The notes under the pieces were generated by a model. That model was given only the letters and a program-made list of their open reading frames with translations. It was not told the origin of the DNA and did no database searches. Made by a program: the position numbers and the translations under genes. 64,000 nt of DNA from Hermatobates lingyangjiaoensis (Eukaryota > Arthropoda > Insecta > Hemiptera > Hermatobatidae), in assembly GCA_026182355.1 (NCBI GenBank), contig JAPFBL010000226.1:730001-794000 (forward strand), written 5' to 3'. Positions 1 through 11,005 of this stretch are shown one piece after another (the stretch's first letter is position 1; the number at the start of each line of letters is the position of its first letter).

Positions 1-1010
1 CAAAAGTTCAAGTTCGATATATAGCGGAGCATCATCCATAAAATTTATCTCTTTTTTTTCAACATTACCGAAAGTTGTGGAGAGTTTATTGTAAAATTTA
101 AATACTGAAGCAATTTTTCTAATATACATGAAAATAGAAAATTATTAGAGAAAACATTTTCAATCTCAATAAAACCCTCCAATAACTTCATTCTTAGGAT
201 CTATAGACAGATAATTACAAAATATCATGCCATTAGTTGGGTCACCATGATTTTTTCATAAAGCTTACAACATTAGATGAAGCAATAGGATTATTTATGG
301 TGTAGGGGTTCAAGGATCGAATATCTTGAGACTCTCGGCTTAAAGGAAAATGAATTGAAGTAATGGGCTTAAACAGCCAGGAAAGCTTTAAAGGATTTAT
401 TTAAAAGTAGTTGTTTTTTGTACAACTGAATTAGAGACGGTATAAAGTTTTAGAGGGTATTTGAAGGAAGGAAGGTGAGTGTACGGGTTAGTTGAGACGA
501 TTCTACCCTGGCAAAGAGCCAAACAGCGTCACACGCCATTTCACCACAAACAAAAAAATACTAAGAGCATTGGCATCTTGATACTACGTACGACTTACAT
601 CTAATGAACAACTCAAGCCATCTTATCTGTACATACACGACATCGAGGCCAAATATTAGAGGTGGAACCTTCTAACATATCTGGCTGTCTTTATACAGGT
701 GCAGGGGTCTTCCCACAAGACAATCCAGTCAAACTTGCTTCTACAAGTGTGGCATACTTGGATCCATCCCGGCGAAACTGAATTCTAATCACCATGACTA
801 CAAGACGAAATTGCCTGATATAATAACATAAAATAATATCACCAGATCAATTACCCTATTAAACACTTTCTGGATAAAGTCTCATTGGATATCTTTTAGC
901 TAATAGACATATTCAAGTGGTTTTATTTTATAAAAAGGTTGTAATTATTTTAATTTATAAAACGTTGTAGAGAACGTGACATCATTTTCGTTTCAGTTTA
1001 GTCTTATACA
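1..1010. other. Gene-free AT-rich stretch
   Basis: No open frame, splice-bounded exon or RNA gene can be supported here. A slightly more GC-rich patch at about 460-540 and 660-780 has no recognisable coding signal. Confidence 0.6.
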
Positions 1011-1058
1011 TATATATATATATCAATGATCAAACCACAATAAGAAATGGGAAAACAA

Positions 1059-1101
1059 GACTAAGATCTTTCAACCGTAACAAGCGGTCTTCGTCAGAGT
1101 C
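1059..1101 (-). ncRNA. Hammerhead ribozyme, PLE family A (intact core)
   Basis: A 43-nt minimal type I hammerhead. On the minus strand it reads helix I GACT, core CTGACGA (the CUGANGA box), helix II ACCG/CGGT with a bulged G, then GAAA. Helix III is the tiny palindrome AGATCT, the cleavage-site base is T (H17), and AGTC closes helix I. PLEs are known to carry such short-helix-III hammerheads in their pseudo-LTRs, where the palindromic helix III favours action as a dimer. That this copy cleaves is inference. Confidence 0.8.
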
Positions 1102-1144
1102 AAAAACCCAACTGAGGTTTCCCTACCCCTTCGGTTGGGTTTTT

Positions 1145-1187
1145 GACTCTGACGAAGACAGCTTGTTACGGTTGAAAGATCTTAGTC
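1145..1187 (+). ncRNA. Hammerhead ribozyme, family A (intact core, weakened helix II)
   Basis: Mirror partner of the copy in the left arm. Helix I GACT/AGTC, core CTGACGA, GAAA, helix III AGATCT and cleavage-site T are all kept. Helix II has one change (ACAG opposite CGGT), which adds a mismatch. Confidence 0.75.
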
Positions 1188-1257
1188 TTGTTTTCCCATT
1201 TCTTATTGTGGTTTGATCATTGATTGTTGTTTCACGTGTTTATGTGAAATCTTTATA

Positions 1258-1452
1258 TATATATATATTTGTGTATTTTGGGAGCAGACCTTCAATCAAA
1301 CATGTTTTATTATAAATTATGCCAATTTTAACTTTTGTTCTTTTCCGAGTTAATTTTTCAAGTTTTCTCCCTATGGATTTCCACCTTTCTGGTAAAATAT
1401 AAAGTAATTCACCAAAAGATTTATTCTTGACTTCCATTTTATTAACTAACAA
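1258..1452 (-). pseudogene. PLE protein N-terminus, truncated
   Basis: Open from two candidate methionines (the second, MEVKN, matches the mirror copy at 2104) through a basic Lys/Arg-rich stretch to the motif NKTCLIEGLLPKYTNIY. I recognise this as the start of Penelope-like element polyproteins, a region upstream of the reverse transcriptase. It is cut off by a (TA)n tract that leads straight into the family A palindrome. A family E hammerhead lies about 45 nt upstream of the start codon, the expected pseudo-LTR position. No RT or endonuclease follows, so it is non-functional. Confidence 0.7.
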
Positions 1453-1494
1453 GTTTTAACTATAACAAACAAATTAACCTTACATACAAATTAT

Positions 1495-1532
1495 ATACGA
1501 CGTTTCGGTCAGCTCTGACCATCTTCAGGCAC
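1495..1532 (-). ncRNA. Hammerhead ribozyme, PLE family E
   Basis: Core CTGAAGA (N7=A); helix II GGTCAG/CTGACC, six perfect pairs; GAAA; helix III ACGT; cleavage-site C; helix I GTGC/GTAT with two G-T wobbles. It lies just upstream of the PLE start codon on the same strand. Confidence 0.75.
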
Positions 1533-2009
1533 TAATAACAATTCATAACAGAACTCAAATACAAAAATAAGAACTATCTAAATTATTAACACAATTATTA
1601 ACATCCTAACAGAATAAGAAATATTTACATGAATTGAGTGGGAGGTTATACAGGTTATAACGGTCCTCAGGGTTGCTATTAATTAAAAGTACTAACGAAT
1701 TTGAAAATAATCAGGGATTGAACTTAATATTATCCTACGTTCCTGCATGCAGTTTTAATATTCTTGAGAAGCTCGTGGTCTGGTTGTTCAGGTTCGGCTT
1801 CTTTTCTCTTATGCACAGCGCTTCCAGAATGTGTAGCCTTCTCAGGTCATTTTCTTGATAAAGTAATGTGATATTTTTATTCAATTCTTCCCTGGTTAGC
1901 TTGAGGCTATGGGTGCTCTGCGTATGTTCTGCAGCCGAAAGAACTTATTTTCTCTTATTTCTCTTATTCTCTAATTTTTGTATTTGAGTTCTGTTATGAA
2001 TTGTTATTA

Positions 2010-2047
2010 GTGCCTGAAGATGGTCAGAGCTGACCGAAACGTCGTAT
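2010..2047 (+). ncRNA. Hammerhead ribozyme, PLE family E (mirror copy)
   Basis: Same elements as the left-arm copy: CTGAAGA, six-pair helix II, GAAA, ACGT, C17 and a wobbly helix I. A PLE start codon follows at 2104. Confidence 0.75.
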
Positions 2048-2103
2048 ATAATTTGTATGTAAGGTTAATTTGTTTGTTATAGTTAAAACTTGTTAGTTAA
2101 TAA

Positions 2104-2237
2104 AATGGAAGTCAAGAATAAATCTTTGGTGAATTACTTTATATTTTACCAGAAAGGTGGAAATCCATAGTGAGAAAACTTGAAAAATTAACTCGGAAAA
2201 GAACAAAAGTTAAAATTGGCATAATCTTTAATAAAAT
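2104..2237 (+). pseudogene. PLE protein N-terminus, frameshifted and truncated
   Basis: Starts with the same ATG and leader as the left-arm copy. It loses frame within about 60 nt and resumes in another frame with the Lys/Arg-rich segment up to the residues before the NKTC motif. There a (TA)n tract replaces the remainder. Broken copy of the PLE 5' coding end. Confidence 0.65.
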
Positions 2238-2341
2238 ATATATATATATATATTTAAAGTTACAGCTAGAGAACACAAGAAAGAGGACTGACACTCACGA
2301 ATCTCGATCATTTCGGCGTCTTGCCGACACTATACAACTCA

Positions 2342-2375
2342 CTTCGATATTTCGATATCCGTCGTCATCGGGAAG
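2342..2375 (-). ncRNA. Hammerhead ribozyme, family B
   Basis: Helix I CTTC/GAAG (four pairs), core CCGATGA (U4 replaced by C), short helix II, GAAA, helix III ATAT, cleavage-site C. Flanking wording (TACTTCGCACTTCTT) is shared with the copies at 10525 and 46811. Confidence 0.6.
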
Positions 2376-2671
2376 AAGTGCGAAGTACTCGCGTTGAGAA
2401 GCAGTTTGCTTTTTTTATTTTTTTTTTTTATATACAATTGGTTTTGTGTTATCATTAATATATTGTACGCATGAGGAAATTTCATTATCTGCATCAAGAA
2501 GTTCGTCACTGATCATGTTAAAAATGAATGTCGATAATTACAAGTGAATATGTACATTACGAAACGGTCAATAATAACAAAGAAACAACAATGAAACTAC
2601 CAAGGCTCACTTCATACATAAAGAATTTCTATAAGAACGATCAAATATGAATACTTTGTCGATGATTTACC

Positions 2672-2784
<113 letters not shown>

Positions 2785-2832
2785 CAATGTACACAAAGAA
2801 ACACAGAGAAATCAACACAACACACTTACAGT

Positions 2833-2863
2833 CTCTAATTTTCGGTTGAACCGTCTTCAGGAG
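2833..2863 (-). ncRNA. Hammerhead ribozyme, family C variant
   Basis: Helix I CTC/GAG, core CTGAAGA, helix II GGT/ACC, GAAA, helix III AATT, cleavage-site A (allowed as H). It differs from the other C copies in the helix II loop and at the cleavage base. Confidence 0.65.
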
Positions 2864-2934
2864 AGATAAGAGAGGGAAACCAAGCACGCTGGTACAGAGA
2901 CGGTCGGAGACCGTCGTTGGGTCTCAACTTCGAT

Positions 2935-3540
2935 CGAGAGAATCAAATTTTTCTTTTCTTACTTACAATAAACAACAGATCCATGACTTTGATTGCATTT
3001 CATTAAAAAATTTTAATAACAGAATGCAAATTGAAGTCCCACATCACTCACAACTAAACTCAGATAAGTAATTACTCTTTTGTTGCCTTGCAATGTTTAA
3101 TTAATGTGGTTTAATTTATGGGGGTTTTCGAGGTGTTGAAATAATGATTCTGTTAGTAAGTAATTCATGCAAAAAGCGCTAATTATATTATATGTTCCAA
3201 TTATTCATATATGTTGGAGAGTTAAGTCTTTTCTTTGGTAACCTTGTACGAGTTATATACTTACAGTTTGATGTACACACGAGGCTACTGCCAGTTAAGG
3301 TAGTCTTTACAATAGAGAATCAGGGAATTGGATTGATTTAAGACCATTAAGACGGTGCTAATGAACTGTCACATTCACAACAACATCATTGACACTGAGT
3401 AAACCTCGTGGGATTTCAGTCAGTCGGTACAATGAAATGGCCCACGTCCTATTGTTCTCACCTCAATGACCAATCCAACACCTGTCCAATCAAATAAACA
3501 ACAATAAGCATGCTCAGCAATGTTGCTATATGAAGAAAAT
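2935..3540. other. Gene-free stretch
   Basis: No supported feature. A piece at about 2960-3010 (AACAACAGATCCATGACTTT) recurs at about 6240-6285, so part of this is a dispersed repeat. Confidence 0.5.
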
Positions 3541-3611
3541 AAAAATATATATAAATATAAAACTACTGCCTTTCAGTACTTTGAAATATATATGTATACT
3601 TAGAATAACCT

Positions 3612-3705
3612 GTGACACATAGAAAAAACGTAACAAAGGATCGTTATGGCGGTCAAAATATTGAAAAGTGAGTGCTTTGTTATGTTTCTTTTTATGTGTC
3701 ACAAT
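3612..3705. repeat. Short inverted repeat with family B hammerhead relic
   Basis: GTGACACATAG at the left is mirrored by its complement at about 3695-3703. Between them is a decayed family B ribozyme: the GTC-AAAATATTGAAAAGTGAG half survives, but the CUGANGA box is lost. Confidence 0.45.
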
Positions 3706-3779
3706 TTATTTTAAGTGTTATCAATCCTTCTGGAACGCATTTCGTTTATCATATTTATATAACGAGATTTCATTATATA

Positions 3780-3985
3780 TATATCACAAGATTTCACATA
3801 AACACGTCAAATAACAATCAATGCTCAAATCACAATATGAAATGGAAAAAAATGCCTAAGATCTTTTAACCACAACAAGCGGTCTTCCTCAGAGTCAAAA
3901 ACTTATCTTAACTTAAAAAAAAAGATCTTAGTCTTTTTCTCCCTATTCCATACTATAGTTTGATGATACATATAGACAAGATTTC
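3780..3985. repeat. Family A palindrome, decayed; broken hammerhead at 3854-3896(-)
   Basis: The left-arm hammerhead keeps CTGAGGA and AGATCT, but G12 of the GAAA box is A. The right arm retains only the AAAGATCTTAGTC half, so neither can be active. Confidence 0.7.
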
Positions 3986-4235
3986 ACATAAACACGTGGA
4001 ATAACAATCAATGATCAAACCACAGTATGAAATAGGAAAAAAAAAGGCTAAGATCTTTCAACCGTAACAAGTGGTCGTCGTCAGAGTCAAAAACCCACCT
4101 GAGCTTCAACCCAACTGACTTCCCAGAGTCAGTTCGGTTTTTGACTCTGAAGAAGACCGCTTGATACGGTTGAATGTTCTTAGTAGCTTATTTTTCCCAT
4201 TTCATGTTATGGTTTGATCATATATATATATGTAC
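3986..4235. repeat. Family A palindrome, second copy
   Basis: Directly follows the previous palindrome after a TTTCACATAAACACGTG tail. The left arm has an almost intact ribozyme; the right-arm copy (4143-4185,+) has T instead of A at position 15.1 and a broken helix I. Confidence 0.75.
4046..4088 (-). ncRNA. Hammerhead ribozyme, family A (one helix I mismatch)
   Basis: Core CTGACGA, GAAA, AGATCT and T17 are intact. Helix I is GACT opposite AGCC. Helix II carries changes that leave about three pairs. Confidence 0.6.
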
Positions 4236-4249
4236 TCTTCTCTCCGTAC

Positions 4250-4300
4250 AACTTCCTTCCTCTGAGAACGACCGTTCAAAGTGTCGAAATATTGAAAGTG
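4250..4300 (+). ncRNA. Family B hammerhead relic
   Basis: CTGAGAACGACC then GTCGAAATATTGAAAGTGAG resembles family B, but the CUGANGA box reads CTGAGAA. Decayed and probably inactive. Confidence 0.4.
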
Positions 4301-4365
4301 AGGCCTGGTGTGTAGTTTTCATTCGTGTTTCTTTATTATTTTAAAGTATATATATATATTTATTG

Positions 4366-5223
4366 CCCTCGTTACGAAAGTATCAAGTTTGAAGAGACCG
4401 TTACTAATGTTTATAATATTTGATCTATTAAATTTAATTAGAGACGATTCAATAATATTTCTTAACAACATTGATTTTTCATAGGTAATAAATTTAGCTC
4501 TTGTCCAATCAATATGATGGTTTTCATTTTATATGCAAGAATAAGGCACTACTTTTTTCCTGTCTACTTACGTTGTATTGGTGTTGTTTAACACGTGTCT
4601 TTAATGATTTACCAGTTTGACCAACATAAATTTTATGGTAATTTTTGCATGGAATTTTATAAATACCACCGGACTCCAATTCGCTGGGAGAGTTTTTTTT
4701 TTAACATATTGCCCACGTTATTAGGATTAGAAAACACTATATTAAAATCAAGTTGTTTGGCTAATCTTGGAAGGGGGTCCAATAACTCATGAAATGGCAA
4801 AACTATAGAATTTGACAATGAACGGGGCTCTGTTGAAGTATTAGAGAAAGTTTTTTTCGCACCCTTCAAAGCAAAATCGATATAAGAAGAGGGGTATTTT
4901 AATGAAAGGGCAATTGACCTAATGTTGTTAATCTCTTCATTAAGGAATTCAGGAGAGCACACTCTTAACGCCCTCAAAAACATATTTCTAAAAACAGAAA
5001 TTTTAACATTTTTTGGATGGGTAGAATAAAAGTGAACATATGCAAGTACATTTGTAGGTTTTCTATATATACTAAACCGTAACTGTTTAGGTAACCTATG
5101 GATCAGGACATCTACTCGTAAGAAGGGCAAATTACCACTTACTTCTTCCTCCATTGTAAATATGTGTTTATGTGAAATCTTTATATCTACAGAAATGTAA
5201 CAATAACATACGGGATTCTGCAA
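4366..5223 (-). pseudogene. PLE RT C-terminus plus GIY-YIG endonuclease, frameshifted
   Basis: From about 5160 down, the frame reads FTMEEE, then LPFLRVDV, then YRKPTNVLAY and a HP-K segment. This is the post-catalytic palm and thumb part of a Penelope-like reverse transcriptase. At a run of T near 4690-4700 the frame shifts by one; in the new frame GGIYKIPC, IYVGQTGKSLKTRVKQHQ and a downstream SLIKFNRSNI stretch follow. This is the GIY-YIG endonuclease that makes the target nick, and its C-terminal tail. The catalytic RT motifs (including the DD box) and everything 5' are missing, and the 3' UTR is cut at (TA)n near 4365. The endonuclease part is nearly identical to 47816-48062, so both belong to one lineage, the one linked to family A ribozymes. 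Confidence 0.85.
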
Positions 5224-7383
5224 CTAAAGAAATCGCCATACTGTTGAAATTAAAATGAAAAATTTTGTAACTGTATTAAATTTAAATATTCCATTTCGAA
5301 GTGTCAATTGAGTTTCATTCACTGAGTAATGTTAAATCTTTTTAAAATAAATGGTCCAACTGTGGAATATCCCACTTGTCATCGTCCTTTCTATACTATT
5401 AATAAATATTAAGAAAATAAATCTTATTATTATGGAAATTTTTGGATATTTGATATATACTCTTTCTTTTACAAATGTGTTTTTTTTTTGTTTCCTTCCT
5501 CGTTCTTACTTTAATTATAATTGTATTCCCCTATCAATAGGGCGTGCTTGTCTGGCCATGAGGTGAAAACAGTGAAGAGTTGACAGCAAATGTTGAATGA
5601 CAGTGGTAGCCTTGTGTAAAGATGTCTTTATACACGTTTACAGCAAGGAAGGAAGCGAGATAAAGGTCAGTCTGTTTGAATTACTATCTCCTCTCTTATC
5701 TTACATCTTCCCTCTCCTTTCTAGAATCATCCTTTTCTATTAGTTCCTTCTTTCAATTCTCTTTTTCCATCCAGGGTTGCCATACAAGTCATTTTTGAAC
5801 TCTGCGGTCATTCAAAACTCAGCTTGGTCAGTTCCTTAAGAAAATAATTTTATTAAACATTAATGAAACAGTACTCCTGAAATAATAGAAGATTACAATT
5901 ATAAAAGATACACCAAAAAAAAAATCATCATTTTGAGAAAGTGATTCAAGTCAAGTATTTCAATTCAAACTTTAAATATTTAATAGAAAAATATATGTTA
6001 ACATCCATAGTATCATACTGAGTTTTTCCTGTTCTATATAATTTTCTCTATAAATTTATTTTGTTCCTTTGGACACGTCAAAGAGTCGTTGTACACAAGT
6101 ATGTATCACACAATATATAACGAGTTCAAAGTCGAAGAAGAGTAACAAACACAGTAAAGAAACTCACTTACAAACTCAAAAAATCAAAATAGTTACATTA
6201 TTAACTGTCAACTATCAAATGCTTGTTTTCTTACAATAAACAACAGATTCATGACTTTGATTGCATTTCATTAAAAAACTTGTATTTCTTCATCTTTGTA
6301 CAAATAATACTCTTAGTATTTTCAACTAAAATACTTTTGTTTTGTGTATTGTGTATTAGTATTAATTTGGTTTACACAATATTAACTACTGTTGGATAAA
6401 CAGTGGAGTGATAAAAGCTCTGCCAGTCATAAGATTCGGCTCTGTGATCTGGTTTTGTATTGTTTGTAGGTAAATCAAGAAACATCTAGTATAAAAATGT
6501 CATTACTATAGGAACCAATGTTTGATAATAATTTATAAGTGAACCTCAAGTTTGTATGACCTCCAAAAGAGATAATTCTTAAAGGTAGATGGTAGATATG
6601 GAACTATGAGGAAGTAATGAGACAGTTTTCTTTTTTCAAAACGGGACTGAAATCTTTCGTAGAAAAACTCGTCAGGTTTATTCTATAGCATAAATAGATT
6701 TTACAACTGGAGTCATTAATTTAACTTGACTTGAGTTGAGAGAATTTATGTTTAATTATTTTTTTATGTTTATTGCCATTATTTGTAAAGCAATATATCA
6801 CTCACTGTTTTCTTTAATATTTATTTGAATAATTCGTCGTAAACTGGAATTAAAAAGTATTCCAATTTTCACCTTTCAGTGCGAATATTTAAAGAAAAAC
6901 ATCTGAGTTTTATAAGTTTGGACTCATACTAAATTTTATCAATAGGTTAGGAGTTTTCTACATTTTTACATTTTGATACTATTTTTATGCCTAGAGTTGT
7001 TTGTGACCCTTTGATGAGAACAAAAATAAATTGAACCACTAATAAGACAGGGATATTAAAATAAATTTGACAACGGTAACTATAATAAGATTGCTGTGGC
7101 TGCATATTTTGGCAAAAAAAAAAAGGGTAAAAGATCTGTTTCAGTGATGACAGGTCTCAACTACATTTCGATATCTTTCAGTTTTGATTTAAAAAAAAGT
7201 TAATCTTTTTGTCGAAAAAGATTTTTCAGACAAAGAAGTGGAGGCAAAGGGAAGAAGATCAAGCATGGTTAGTTCGGACAATATTAGTATTGTGATTTGT
7301 CAAAGAGTTTTTCATTTTTGTGATGTTCATTTTTAATGTAGAATCACATGAAAGTTTAGTAAAAACTCTTCTTGTTCTTTCAA
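5224..7383. other. Gene-free AT-rich stretch
   Basis: No coding or RNA gene can be supported. About 6240-6285 repeats wording from about 2960-3010. The rest looks like unique or very old DNA. Confidence 0.5.
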
Positions 7384-7717
7384 TGGAAAATAGTTTACTT
7401 TTCTTATTTCAATTCTAAATGGATTTTGGATCCAGTTACATTGGTTGGCATACAATTTTGGAATAAAATGTTTTTCAAATTATCTTTGAGTCTTATCAAG
7501 TGGTCAATCATAAGTTGTTTAATTGTATCAAATTCAAAACTTGTCATCAAGTTATTGAAACATTTTTCACTGTCAATCAGTTATTTGTATGTCAATCTTC
7601 TTTGACATAGAAAGTGGTGAGGAGTGGAAAAACTCTATATGTATATTCGTATATTTGGGGAGCAGGCCTTCACTTATACAAGTTCTATTGAAACCTATGC
7701 CCATTTCAAGTCTAACA

Positions 7718-7722
<5 letters not shown>
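7384..7722 (-). pseudogene. PLE protein N-terminal region, frameshifted
   Basis: Begins beside a (TA)n tract and reads GFNRTCISEGLLPKYTNIH, the same PLE N-terminal motif as at 1258-1452 but from a diverged copy. The frame stops near 7580. In another frame it continues as SEKCFNNLMTSFEFDTIKQL and onward to about 7390, plausibly the next part of the PLE N-terminal region. No start codon, RT or endonuclease remains. The downstream extension is less certain than the motif itself. Confidence 0.6.

Positions 7723-7761
<39 letters not shown>
7722..7761. repeat. (TA)n microsatellite
   Basis: About 20 TA units separating the PLE N-terminal fragment from a family A palindrome. Confidence 0.97.
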
Positions 7762-7763
<2 letters not shown>

Positions 7764-7990
7764 GATCAAACCACAATATGAAATGGGTAAAAAAAGACTA
7801 AGATCTTTCAACCGTAACAAGCGGTCTTGTTACTCAGTTGGATTTTTGACTCTGTTCGGTTTTTGACTCTGACGAAGACCGCTTGTTAAAGGGTTGAATG
7901 ATCTTAGTCTTGTTTTCCCATTTCATATTGTGGTTTGATCATGGACTGTTATTTCACATGTTTTTGTGAAATTTTGTTTTATATATACAT
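7762..7990. repeat. Family A palindrome with decayed ribozymes
   Basis: The left arm is truncated before the CUGANGA box. The right-arm copy (7865-7909,+) has CTGACGA and AGTC but T at position 15.1 and an altered helix II. The right end carries the TTTCACATGTTTTTGTGAAA tail. Confidence 0.75.
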
Positions 7991-9879
7991 TATTTTTGGA
8001 AAATTCATAGATTCTATTAATTCTTAAAATCATAAATATTCCAATTAAACCTAATATTATTTCTTTTGAAAAAATTACAGACAAAAAATCACAAAAACCT
8101 TGCAAATTGAGACTGGATACAAATAGAATTAGCTGAACAAAAAGTTCTATGAGAATCAAAGAACCAATCTTTGAAAATGTTTACTGAGATACAAACAATC
8201 GTTAAAGATACTGGAAAAAATAAAACTAAGCAAAACAGTCTACTACTAGCCAGATGAAACAACAACGCTCATGGCTGTTTCCTTAGCCTTTTCTGTTTGG
8301 ATGTAATATGGGAAGAAAATAAGTACTCCTCTGCTTCGAATATAAATAAACTTGCAAACTGCATTAAATGGAATGAAAAATATAATAACATGGAGCAAAT
8401 TCAATGGTTGTGAAGACGGCTTCTTCACTTATTATACATATTATACATATTATAATTAGAAAAAATTCTCTTTCTATTTAATACGTTATGATCGTAACTC
8501 ATCCAGTTTCTGAATTCACCCATTGTAACGAGCAAACTGTTAGTTCCCAATTTTATTCAACCATTATATGAATTTTGCTCTGATAATGGAAGGATTAATT
8601 ATTTTAATGGAAAAAAACCGGTGAAGTTATGAAGACTTCGGTATAAGATGGGGTTTCAGTATACTTCGAAAAGATAATACCTGCAACCTCAATGGCTTTA
8701 ATGATATTAACATGACATTTAAATGGTTATAGTTAGAAACACAGGGGTTCTATTTAGTTCTAATTGTGTTCTAATAGACAATGTCCAAAACCAGAGGAAT
8801 ACCGCACTCATAATTTAATATATTATTAGTTGTTCTATAATATTTGCAAGCAATATACAGCATATTTACAAAAGGGAAATAATAAATTTGAATAGCTATT
8901 TTCGTAGATATTAGAAGTTGGCGAGACTACAGAATAGAAAAGGGACGTGCTTTCTATAGGGGAGAATTATAAGTTTGCCCTGAGAGATTGGAAAGGGTGG
9001 ACTCGTGCAGGCTACATTAGAGGCAACACGTCTTCTTATTTCCTTCTTTCCGTCGTCGCCTATATTTCTTCATCCTGGACGTGCTCCACTCCCGACTTGA
9101 TAATCTCTCTGCGTTGACGGCGCCTTTGCCTTCCTCTAAAAACCACTTATTGTAGCCAACCTCAAACTACTTTCCTATATGACAACTGGCGATTTTAATA
9201 AAAGCATCAAACAATTGACACTTTAAGAGGCACCCTTATCAAGATAAAACTGTAAACCCGAACATATTTTAAATCAAAAAATACAAACAACATTTGAAAC
9301 AAATGTTAGCTAACAGCTTTTTATTAAATTGTATCAATAAATATCAAGGTATAAAAACCAGAAGCAAACTAACTCTGCATAAATAATGCACTGGTCTATT
9401 ATGGCCTTCAAAATAAATCTACAAGAGGCTGCAAAAAAATCCACTCCGGAAGATTTATACACATTAATTATACTTCATCTATAACTTTCTATAATACTCT
9501 GTCAATATTGATATACTCGTATAAAAAATCATTTACACATTTTAACTGCAACATATTGAGTCTATTACATAACAAAATCCATTATCTCTGTTTAGTCCCC
9601 CCAATGCTGACTAAATAACTGACTTGAGTTTGTACTGATAAATGAAATTAACCTTAATGAATAATAATTAACATCAGAAATAAAATTAAAAAAAAAACTA
9701 TACCAAAGGTGATCTAATAAGTTCATGGTTTACACCAAGAGAAAGGTGTTGTTCATTTTAGTTTTTAAACTTTTTGATTTCATGGTCATATTGAATTTTG
9801 ATTTTTATTTATTAGGCATACCAACGTCAATGGTTACTAACGTCACGCAATCTCCGAAGTATAAAATTTGGAAAAAACC
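7991..9879. other. Gene-free stretch
   Basis: No gene supported. A more GC-balanced patch at about 8930-9180 shows no exon-like frame with splice sites that I would defend. Confidence 0.5.
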
Positions 9880-9961
9880 AACAGCCAAGGGTTAAAGGAA
9901 TAGAACCGATTTCTCTGATGCAGAGGCAAACGAACGACCTTACTGACTAAGCCACCAAGGA

Positions 9962-9962
<1 letters not shown>
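9880..9962 (-). mobile_element. tRNA-derived SINE head
   Basis: On the minus strand TGGTGGCTTAGTCAGTAAGG resembles a tRNA A box and GGTTCTATTCC a B box about 45 nt later, the internal Pol III promoter arrangement. The element abuts a (TA)n tract at 9963. The missing clover-leaf pairing argues against a working tRNA gene. Confidence 0.55.

Positions 9963-9993
<31 letters not shown>
9963..9993. repeat. (TA)n microsatellite
   Basis: About 15 TA units beside the SINE head. Confidence 0.97.
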
Positions 9994-9996
<3 letters not shown>

Positions 9997-10051
9997 GAGG
10001 TGTGTTTTTTATTCCTTTTTCTGTGTCGTGCTAGTGTAATGTATATATATA

Positions 10052-10393
10052 TAAAATTAAAGTTTGTCAGGACTCAGTCAGTTCTTCAAGTTCAAATTAA
10101 ACTCTCATTGCCAACGTTTCGGTTTTTATTTAAAACCTTTTTCATATGAATACAAAACAGAGGAAATATGAGAAATAATTCAATCATTCAAAAGACAAAC
10201 ACAAAAAATTTGTGTAATTGCGCTTTTTATGCATGTTTGATTTTTGATTATTGTGTTATTATTGTATTATTTCTTATACTTCCTTTGTTTTGTAGGCCTA
10301 TGAAAAAGTTTAAAAAAAAAAACCGAACCGTTAGTAATGAGAGTTTAATTTGAATCTGAAGAACTGACCGAGTCCTGATAAACTTTAATTTTG
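10052..10393. repeat. Family D palindrome (hammerhead-like)
   Basis: The left arm AAAATTAAAGTTTGTCAGGA is mirrored at the right end. The right half keeps GGCCTATGAAAAAG and an ACCGAACCG remnant of the helix II/GAAAC segment seen in better D copies (61345-61605). The CUGANGA box is absent. Confidence 0.65.
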
Positions 10394-10439
10394 TTTCTGT
10401 TTCATGTCGATACTTTTATCAATATATATAATATATGAG

Positions 10440-10451
10440 TATATATATATA

Positions 10452-10486
<35 letters not shown>

Positions 10487-10604
10487 AGTAGAAATTTGCT
10501 TCTTAACGTGAGTACTTCGCACTTCTTCCCGATGACGACGGATGTCGAAATATCGAAGTGAGTTCTGTAGTGTCTTTTTGTGTTCTTCCCTATGTGTTAA
10601 AGGT

Positions 10605-10639
<35 letters not shown>

Positions 10640-10640
10640 A
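10440..10640. repeat. (TA)n tracts flanking a family B unit
   Basis: TA tracts at about 10440-10484 and 10608-10640 bracket one family B ribozyme unit, the same arrangement as at 46765-46922. Confidence 0.85.
10525..10558 (+). ncRNA. Hammerhead ribozyme, family B
   Basis: Helix I CTTC/GAAG, core CCGATGA, helix II GAC/GTC, GAAA, helix III ATAT, cleavage-site C. U4 is C, the one departure from consensus, and all close B copies share it. Confidence 0.65.
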
Positions 10641-11003
10641 TCACATTGGACAATGGAACAATAATAGCGGATAGGTAAATCACCCATACCGTAGCCAATT
10701 TCTTCAAACTTTGTATTCTGGTAATGTCTTAATTCCTTTTCACATCACTATAGAGTTCCATTTGAGTGTACTGGAATATGTGAAAGAACAATTTATTTAC
10801 GAAAACACTTAACCTACGAATCTTTAATAAGCCGAGTGGTAATCACCTGACTATATTCAGAGAGATTGTGCGAAACTAAACAACTGTTCGAGTATTAGAC
10901 ATCTTTCATGCACTAAAAACAATATAAAAAGCTAAAAAAAAAAAAATTGCAATAATGATGCGAGTGCAACAGGTTACTTTCTCTAGAATGAAAGTTAAGA
11001 AGT
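10641..11003. other. Gene-free stretch
   Basis: Nothing recognisable. Confidence 0.5.
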
Positions 11004-11005
11004 GA

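Larger units (their letters stand above)
1022..1256. repeat. Family A head-to-head palindrome
   Basis: The left arm begins ATCAATGATCAAACCACAAT and the right arm ends with its complement followed by a TTTCACGTGTTTATGTGAAA tail and then (TA)n. Each arm carries a hammerhead on its outward-reading strand. The spacer is about 20 bases. The same unit recurs at 3780-4235, 7762-7990, 27880-28060, 38935-39125, 49755-49960 and 62780-62990. At 47505-47640 it forms the 3' end of a PLE, so I read it as a PLE pseudo-LTR. Confidence 0.8.
1305..2237. repeat. Family E palindrome: two PLE 5' ends head to head
   Basis: Arms at about 1305-1568 and 1973-2237 are reverse complements, separated by about 400 bases. 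Each arm holds, reading outward, a hammerhead, a short leader and the first codons of a PLE protein. The right arm runs into (TA)n at about 2237. The spacer 1569-1972 has a short open frame (1673-1858) with no recognisable homology. Confidence 0.8.
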
